Below, in pieces: positions 1-6,900 of a stretch of DNA of 10,430 nucleotides; positions within the stretch are counted from its first letter, which is position 1, and every line of letters begins with the position of its first letter. Source of the stretch: Spirogloea muscicola (Eukaryota; Streptophyta; Zygnematophyceae; Spirogloeales; Spirogloeaceae). Below the pieces are notes generated by a model that did not search any database, had not been told where the DNA came from, and saw only the letters and a list, made by a program, of their open reading frames with translations. The position numbers and the translations under genes are program-made. The stretch is taken from assembly GCA_009602725.1 (NCBI GenBank), contig WELB01000044.1:724109-734538 (forward strand), written 5' to 3'.

Positions 1-56
1 TCCGCCGCCGCCGCCCCAGCGGCGCCGGCGGCGGCGCCGGCGGCGGCGGATACGGC
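1..56. repeat. GC-only CCG/GGC simple-sequence stretch inside SEC61B
   Basis: Almost pure G/C, trinucleotide-like sequence (CCG then GGC units). It encodes the Arg run and Gly/Ala linker of the SEC61 beta N-terminal cytosolic region. Slippage-prone low-complexity coding DNA; length variation here would change only the linker. Confidence 0.7.
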
Positions 57-215
57 GGTGGCAACACGGGCAACATGCTGCGCTTCTACACGGACGACGC
101 GCCGGGTCTCAAGATCACGCCCACCGTCGTGCTCGTCATGAGCCTCTGCTTCATCGGCTTCGTCACCGCGCTGCACGTCGTCGGCAAGCTCTACGCCTAC
201 CGCACCTCCACCTGA
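1..215 (+). CDS. SEC61B: SEC61 beta subunit of the ER protein translocon, C-terminal part (5' end outside window)
   Basis: Seen: from the first complete codon at position 3 the frame runs 70 codons to TGA at 213-215. It starts with an Arg run (RRRRPS) and a Gly/Ala-rich linker. The conserved block [13 protein letters not shown] follows at about residues 25-37 of the visible part, then one hydrophobic segment, [20 protein letters not shown], at about 39-58, and a short polar end, YAYRTST. Known: this is the arrangement of Sec61 beta (Sbh1, SecG-like), a small tail-anchored protein. It binds Sec61 alpha/gamma in the ER membrane, and its N-terminal part faces the cytosol. The [13 protein letters not shown] block is nearly invariant in plants. 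No intron interrupts the visible part. The start codon and perhaps a third of the protein lie left of the window. The GC content and GGC-repeat structure of positions 1-60 encode the linker and need no other explanation. Identification is very secure. Confidence 0.96.
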   Translation, partial: RRRRPSGAGGGAGGGGYGGGNTGNMLRFYTDDAPGLKITPTVVLVMSLCFIGFVTALHVVGKLYAYRTST

Positions 216-405
216 AGCCCCCGCCGCCGGCCACTGCTCTCGCTCGCCGCGCGCTGCGGTTGCTCTCCGCCTCTGGCTGCCGACAGTGGGGACTTGGATC
301 CCGTGAAACGATTTTGCGTGCTTCGGCCCCAACGTGAAACATGCAAGTAGTCACTAGTATGCGGATCCTGGCGAAGAATGGTAGACAAGTGCTGCTTGTG
401 TGTGT

Positions 406-411
406 TTTATT
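406..411 (-). terminator. Candidate poly(A) signal AATAAA for the SPOT1-like gene
   Basis: The minus strand reads AATAAA (plus strand TTTATT) 319 nt downstream of the TGA of the SPOT1-like gene. If both this signal and the plus-strand TGTAA at 440-444 are used, the two convergent transcripts would overlap at their 3' ends. Short motif, low certainty. Confidence 0.3.
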
Positions 412-439
412 GCACACTCGCGCGGAAGTACCCAAAGTA

Positions 440-444
440 TGTAA
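440..444 (+). terminator. Candidate poly(A) signal TGTAA for SEC61B
   Basis: TGTAA lies about 225 nt after the SEC61B stop codon. UGUAA is the usual poly(A) signal of chlorophyte algae. A second TGTAA at 595-599 lies inside the tandem repeat. The motif is short and could occur by chance, so transcript ends would decide. Confidence 0.3.
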
Positions 445-539
445 AGTCCAACAGCTTGAGCCCATCTCCACATGCGGCGATGTTAAATTGGCAAGTCCTC
501 TTGGCTTGACGCGTAGCTTGCCGGCCTCTCCCTCCCCTC

Positions 540-661
540 GTTCTTTATGCTCGCATCTCGGATTGCTTCTATATCTACTCATCGCCACTGCTGCTGTAAG
601 TTGTTCTTTTGCTCGCGTCTCGGTTTCTTTCTATATCTACTCAATGCAGTTGCTGCCATAA
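540..661. repeat. Degenerate tandem duplication, two ~60-bp units
   Basis: Unit 1 (540-599) and unit 2 (603-661) share GTTCTTT-TGCTCGC-TCTCGG, then TTCTATATCTACTCA, and each ends in GC(A/T)GTTGCTGC-like sequence followed by TAA. Differences are single substitutions plus 1-2 nt indels. The period is about 62 nt. It lies in the 3' UTR side of the SPOT1-like gene, 69 nt past its stop. No coding meaning is evident. Confidence 0.8.
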
Positions 662-729
662 GCATTGCCACACAAAGAGCAATTATCCATAAGGATTTCA
701 AAGGGTTTCAAAAGTACAATGCCTGGCAC

Positions 730-901
730 TCAATTGATCTTGGGCTTGAAGCGCTTGGGTCGCATTCTGATGAGGATGATCATCGCAGCCGGGATGGAGA
801 CGAATGCAAGGCTGCTCCCAACGCTGAGGTGCAACTTCCGCTGCTGGACACATCGGGCTGGGTGCAGGGCCGCCACAACTGCCTCAGCCTCCCTCCTGAA
901 G
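730..901 (-). other. Last exon of the SPOT1-like gene: membrane anchor and dilysine tail
   Basis: Begins after GTCAACAG with a split Ser codon and reads FRREAEAVVAALHPARC, QQRK, then a hydrophobic span, LHLSVGSSLAFVSIPAAMII, at about residues 908-927. The span runs on to about residue 929 and is followed by the 12-residue basic tail RMRPKRFKPKIN and TGA (732-730). The last five residues, K-P-K-I-N, fit the COPI dilysine signal KxKxx (Lys at -3 and -5). Arabidopsis SPOT1 ends in the same five residues by my recollection. This predicts type I topology with a lumenal N-terminus and ER/early Golgi residence. Confidence 0.88.
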
Positions 902-3900
902 CTGTTGACAACAATAGCAACAGAGCAGATCAGGATGCGAACGGCCTCTACTGACTGGCTGCACAGGTGCTATACATCTCAAGCAGGCCCGCAGTGGACA
1001 TCCTAGTCCCTCAAATGTCCAAGGTCGTCTCCAACTGCTACACAGCCGCTCATGTTTGGAGCATCAGAGGCTGGCATTGATGTGCTACTGGAGTGCTCAG
1101 GAGTGTCTCAAAAAGAGCATTGCAGGTCATTGTTGTTGTCGGTGCATGGCTGCTCACCTAAACGAGCTGGTCCGTAAAAAGTAGAGCATCTTGGACGCTT
1201 CGCCGTAGTTCAACTCGCCAACCATTATTCCAATCTGCAATGTGGGCCACATATAAGACCCGAATGCTCGCTGCTCAGCTGCTAGGAAAGCTCTGATGTT
1301 GCGAATGAAAGTAAGGATGTGACAGCAGAGGTTTTTCCAAAAGTAGCAAAAGTGAGGAGGACGAGAGCCTTTTACAGGTGCCTGATGGGACTTAGAGTGC
1401 ACCTTTTCCCAGAGGTCAACCACTTCGTCATACATCAGCACAAGGGGCTGCTCTCCCATCCGCTTGAATGCCCTGAAGGTGCTTGCGTCTGCATTTGCTT
1501 GTCAAGGGGCATGATCGCATGGTACACGAGCGACTGGTGCATGCGAGCAGGTCACAAGCAGTAAAGAGAGGACCTCACAGTACAATTGGAGCATGTGATG
1601 TACATAGAGGAGCTGAGGTGAGAGCTCGCGCCAGCCGCCCCATACGCCACCCCATGCAAATAGCAAACGACACAGCAAGCACCTATGGCGGCAGTCTGAC
1701 GTGTCGGATACGTGTGTCTTCGCGAGAAAGCATGGCCACTGCAGCATTCACGTCCTCCACTGAGTTGTCGAGCGCGGTCACAATGTAGCTCCTCGGCACT
1801 GTGTCCAACTCGAATTGGGACAGCAGGTGGCCAGCGGCTGTTGCTGAAGTCGCATGCGGGCCCACAGACCAGAGCCAGCTCTGCGATGTGGACGCATGCT
1901 CGTGGCTGTACGACAGCTGGCGTGGGACCAGCCCCGCCAGGTGCAGCGCTGTGGCTGCTACTAGCGCCTTCATGGGCCGCCTTGAAGGTATCAACAAAAA
2001 TGGATCAGCTAAAACAAGGTGTGAATAGGAACTTGGGTTTAGGCTTTACGGTTTTGGTTTGGATTTAGTTCAATTTTACTCACTTTCTCCTTCTAAGGTG
2101 TGCAACCAGCGGGTAGTTGCAAGCTTACTTGAGGTTCCACAGGATGGGTATGTTGTTGCAGGAGAGTGGTGACTGCCATGCAGCATCCTCCGAGAGTACA
2201 GCCACCACCATATTGTGCAGGCTCTTCGCTACCAAGCTCTCATCAATAAAGAGTGGCGGGCCTTTTAAGGCAAAGATGAAAATAGGGACCTCACGTATGT
2301 CGTGGTCACTTCTGGTCTTCTTGCCTGCGAATGCTGGCCTGGTAGCTGCATCAGAAGGTTTCAGAGTGTGGCCAGTGGTGCCAGAAGTACTCCATGCCAC
2401 GGTAGAGCACCCACTAGACTGGCAGAGGTAAACCTGTGCCAAGCTCTTTATAGATATTTATACAATTTCTACGTAACTTAAAGCCAATACTTCTCCACTG
2501 CTTCACGTTGCTGTGACCTATAGTCAGGAGCATAAGAATAAGTCAATCACCAACAGGGCCTTCACAAGGTATTGAAGGCATAGAGCCACACACCGTGGCT
2601 CAGTGATCCATCCAGCAGATCAAGCTCATGCTCTAGCTGGTGCTGCAGGAGCTTGGAGTCAAGGTAATTCCTCCTTGTGTGCACAAGAGTGCCATTGTGT
2701 GAGGGTACTAGAACAACGGATGTCCTCAATGCCCCTGCATATGCCATGGCTATGGCAGGATCGTCTGCAATTGACAACCTGCAACAAAGCACACTATTTT
2801 TAGCCCCACACAACGGTTGACCTTGAAGTCAACGTCAACGAAATGAGACGTTCTTATCATTTCAATTGCATTTCACGGCGATCTTGATGGTCTGATCAGG
2901 AAGTTGCCTTTCAGATATGGTGGATTTGTGGTCACAGCCTTCCAACAACGATGCACACATGCTATATTACTGAAGTAGCAGTGTTCTCCTCATTAACCTG
3001 CCTGTGAGAAGTGAACTCAAATTTCTGATTTGGCTGAGCCAGCTTCCTGATTTCCCTGGTGAAGGTCTGGACGTCAAATGGCATCTGGGTGTCGCTTGTG
3101 GCAGACTGCCAGTGAAGGACGAGCAAGGACACGGATCAGTAGATTGATAGTGGGAAGAGGAACTGTGACCTTTCCTGCGAATGCCCGTGTATAGCTTCTA
3201 CCATTACATAAGGCTTGTGAATTCTGAAATGGTGAAAATTGAATAGCGTCTTAACATATTTGGCCTGGCCAAGAACAGTCACTCCATGTGTAAACTTTGG
3301 GGACAGCTTGTTAAACAGGATCTCAGGGACCATATCTATAACATTGAGACTCGTTAGTCAGTAAAGTGCAGAAGAATTATGATAATGGTGTGTAATGAAG
3401 GCGTTGATGTGGGCAAGACCTTAAGGATGCGAGCTCATTCACCTGGCGAGAGATAAGGTAGAGGTGAAAATTAACGCGGTCATAGAGATGGTACTCCCCG
3501 TCCATAAGCGAGGGTGTGATGATGTGACGCATTGCACTTGAGAGCACAGCTCCAACTTCGGCCAGGAACATATCCCAGGCTCGTGAAACATTGACCTATG
3601 CAATTTGCAAATTGGTTAATAGAGTACAACGATCTGTTTGACACATACGCAACTGAACAGATTAAACTTGGACCCTTAGCAGTCGCCGCTACTGGAGGGC
3701 TGCTCCCTACTTCTGGAGGCTCAACTTGTACCTTTGCGGAGTGGTCCCCAGCTACCATGCTCTGCCAGTTGTCCAGGCGTGCTAGGCCAGCCATAGCATA
3801 GCTGCTCTTGCTCATGCTGACGCTGTCGACGTACGACTCCAGCTCGTCCCTCATACTTTCGACTCTCTCCTGTAGTTCTGCAGTAGGTCCACCACAGGCA

Positions 3901-6900
3901 CTTCAATCCTGGAACTCTAAGGAGCAATACACACCCTCACTGTGTTGGAGCTATTGTCCTGCAAGAGCATGATCTACTGATTGTATATTCATGATGATGC
4001 TCATGCTTTCATCAACTGGGCATGGTTGCATTTCTTAGGGTAATAGTGCATGCATCTGTGTGTGTCTGGGTGAATGCTGCAACACAATTTAGCTTACCCT
4101 CACAAAGCGGAACGCTCCGTGCACGATCGCGGCAGTGCTTCCTGGCGAAAAGCTCGTAGATGTCAAGTTCCGCCAGTAGCATCTCCACCTCGTGACCTTG
4201 AGACTGTTACAAGCACTTGAATTAGACCTCGGAGCTACAGATCTCATCATGTGATGGAGCAACCTATGAGCAAGTCGAGGCAACAGCAGTACAAGGCATT
4301 TGCAGGGGTGTCTGAGGACTTGGATAAGACCAATGCAAGCCTGAGGGAGCCCGTTAAGAACGTGACATGGGATCTTCTAGCATGGCAAGCTTATGAAATT
4401 TGAGTGGCTTACAATCTGTCCCTCAAAAGCCAGCCATCATTCTCATGAGCATTTTGTGGGTGATGGCATGTACCTCTTCCACATGGCGGAAGCGCTCCTC
4501 CGCCATAGTCTCTAGCTCCTTCTCAAGATCGTCATCCCCAACACCTGCATTGAAGTATTTCAATTTGAGGTATCTCAAATCTTTCCTCCTCCACGCAGTT
4601 TCACTACCCTACGATGGGATCAGAAAGGTCCACAGTGCTTGTAGCAGACCTCGTAAGTACAACTACGACTTGCAGAGACACACACAAGTGAAATGATTGC
4701 AGCCATCTGTGTATGCGGCCACCAACGCATCAGCAAAAGCTTACGGACCCTGCCCTCCTTTGTGCTCCCTGAAGTACTTCTCCACGTTTGGGAGGGTGTC
4801 TTCTGTGCGGAACCCTTGCCCGCCGACCCTTGGCCCCCAAGTGAAAGGGCCAGCCGTCAGGTCAATGAGGGCCCACCTGCATTAACAACGTGCTTGCGCA
4901 GTTAAAGGCAAGAGCTGCGACTGGCATTAGTAAGCAGTACTACAGCTCTATGAAGGAGCTCCTCATAGGTTGTTGGCCTGAGCTACAATGGGCCTTGGAG
5001 TTGCTTAGCAGTCCCATATATGACTACCGTGTCACATGATACATTCTACATTCATGATTTTGCGCCCAATAGTGAAGAGTGGGTAGCTGAGGTAGTATAC
5101 CTTTCACCTCCAACATATGTATCAGAAAGGCAATCTGGTTGCCAGTGTGATTGGTTGCCTTCTTGAAGAGCTCTTCTCAAGCTGGCGCTCATTTCCAGAT
5201 TTTGGCCCTTTATTATCTGCGCACGGAAGTCACTCAGGTGTGCTACTCATCTTCTACTTGAACATTTTGCCTCCTTGTGCACCTCACATTGAGCACAATC
5301 TACATGACAGTCACTGGTCACACTAAACACAAAGTGACAGGCATCGCACATACAGGGGAGCTGAAGTGCTCTGTATACCTGGCGAGCTTTCAGATGGGCA
5401 TTGTCATGCGTATCGTTATGCCTGTTGATGTTATTCTCGAACTTCAGTAGTTGCTCATAGGTATTTACCCACGCCTTCTGCAGTGTCACAGGAATGGGTA
5501 CTCCTGTTTAGTCAACTGATTGCCCCTTCACTGTGACTCCAGCTTGCAATCTATCCTAGTATTGACACAAGCTTCTGCGCATTAGGCTTATGTCAAGTTG
5601 GAAAGATGACGGAGCACTATATTACATCATGCTCCAGAATTGCAGTCACTGCAGCCCCGAGTTCATTTGGAGTCAATGTTCTAGATCTAGGCATCGAACA
5701 GCCCAGCAAATCAGGAGCAGCAGCAGTACCGCTTCATGGAGCTCAAGAGGTCTCCAATGAAACTTGTGGGCGGGGCGCCGGTCGTACAATGGCATCTTCT
5801 CCTGTACAACATCTGCAACAGACCGCTTTTACAACCCTTGAATGAAGGGCTTTCCTTAGCATGCAGTAACCTGATTGTAGCAGAGCAACTTAGTGTGGAT
5901 CCTAAAGGTAGACTGACTAAGCAGCTGATGCCTTTATTGTGTGTCTGACATTGTACTGCTCTATATCTTGGTAGCAATCCTATTGAAGCCAACAGTAAGT
6001 TAAGAAGGTGTCAGCTATACCGAGAAGCTCGGGTACAGGCTTCAAATCAGGCGAGAGGAGCTCCTTGCGCCTATCTTCGTCCTGCAAAATACAGGTCATG
6101 ACTTGCAGAGGTCACAGCTCAAGTCAGCCAAATGCTTGCCAACAAAGTCAAGTGGGCAGGTACACAGCAAGCAACTGCACTTGAATGAATATCAACTGTG
6201 GACACCCCTGTGGAGAGTGTGTAGACACAAGTCTCAAAATTGTTGAGAGCTTTCAGTAAAGTGCTCTCTAGTCTGCGGTATCCACAATCTAATCAACATC
6301 ACAACCTGCTAACATAACCAGGAACATCAGGCTCAGAGCAAAATTGTTGCCTTGGAGATGTAGTCGTATTCTGCAGCAGATAAGCCAGCCCTGCATCCAA
6401 GTAAGAACAAGTCGGTGAGAAGAAACTTCATTGGTTTCAGCGGTGTCCCTGAATCAGTCAATCGACAGGACAAGTGAATGAATAGCCGCAGTGCTGATTA
6501 GCATCAGCAGTGGACAATCCACTGAAGGGGCAAAACAGCGCATGATTACAATGAGCAACACCACTTGACAATGAGTGAAGTGTGAAAAGCTTGCTCTCTA
6601 TGAAGCGAGGATGTGAGAGGCTGAATACAAAGCAGCCTTGCAATCAATGGGTCCTGCCTGCACATGCGAGTCAAGGCCCTTTGCAAGGTTGCGATGTGAT
6701 CACCTATAACCATAGTGCCTTCGAGCCCTTTCAGGATTGGGGTTGAAGACAAATATGTTGTACACGTTCTCAATGTCCAGATGCTTGCACAAATTGTTGA
6801 TGATTCTCGCAAGACTCTCTATGTCCACTTGCCACACTGCAGCCTCATCAGCCCTGCAGAAAGATATATTGTAGCATAATAGGATCAGAATACTGTTTCC

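Larger units (their letters stand above)
216..729. other. Convergent 3' intergenic region between SEC61B (+) and the SPOT1-like gene (-)
   Basis: There are 514 nt without a supportable coding exon. The region must hold the 3' UTRs of both flanking genes, which converge here. It contains a candidate plus-strand TGTAA signal (440-444), a candidate minus-strand AATAAA signal (406-411) and a degenerate ~60-bp tandem duplication (540-661). Small open frames cross it on both strands, but none shows family similarity, convincing splice sites or a codon pattern that stands out. Confidence 0.6.
4474..5216 (-). other. Exons 12-14 of the SPOT1-like gene: IDLTAGPF-WGP core block
   Basis: Exon 12 (5216-5101) carries GQNLEMSASLRRALQEGN and ends ..GGER. 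Exon 13 (4876-4749 or -4745) carries WALIDLTAGPFTWGPRVGG, then FRTEDTLPNVEKYFREHKGG. Exon 14 (4544-4474, or 4603-4474) carries GDDDLEKELETMAEERFRHV. The IDLTAGPF-x-WGP block is the strongest conserved signature of the family in this gene. No catalytic role is known to me. The exon 13/14 junction has two frame-keeping solutions, described under intron 13. Confidence 0.85.

Noticed and set aside
730-901. Suspected frameshift between the ..QQRK and HLSVGSS parts of the last exon
   Set aside because: It came from a miscounted base. Re-reading the plus strand (GAGGTGCAACTTCCG) shows one continuous frame.
547-954. 135-codon plus-strand frame across 3' UTR and last SPOT1-like exon
   Set aside because: Its second half is the antisense of the conserved membrane-anchor exon and its first half is the tandem repeat. 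No family resemblance.
3136-3333. 65-codon minus-strand frame inside intron 17 as an extra exon
   Set aside because: The flanking exons already join in phase, and the family has nothing corresponding here.
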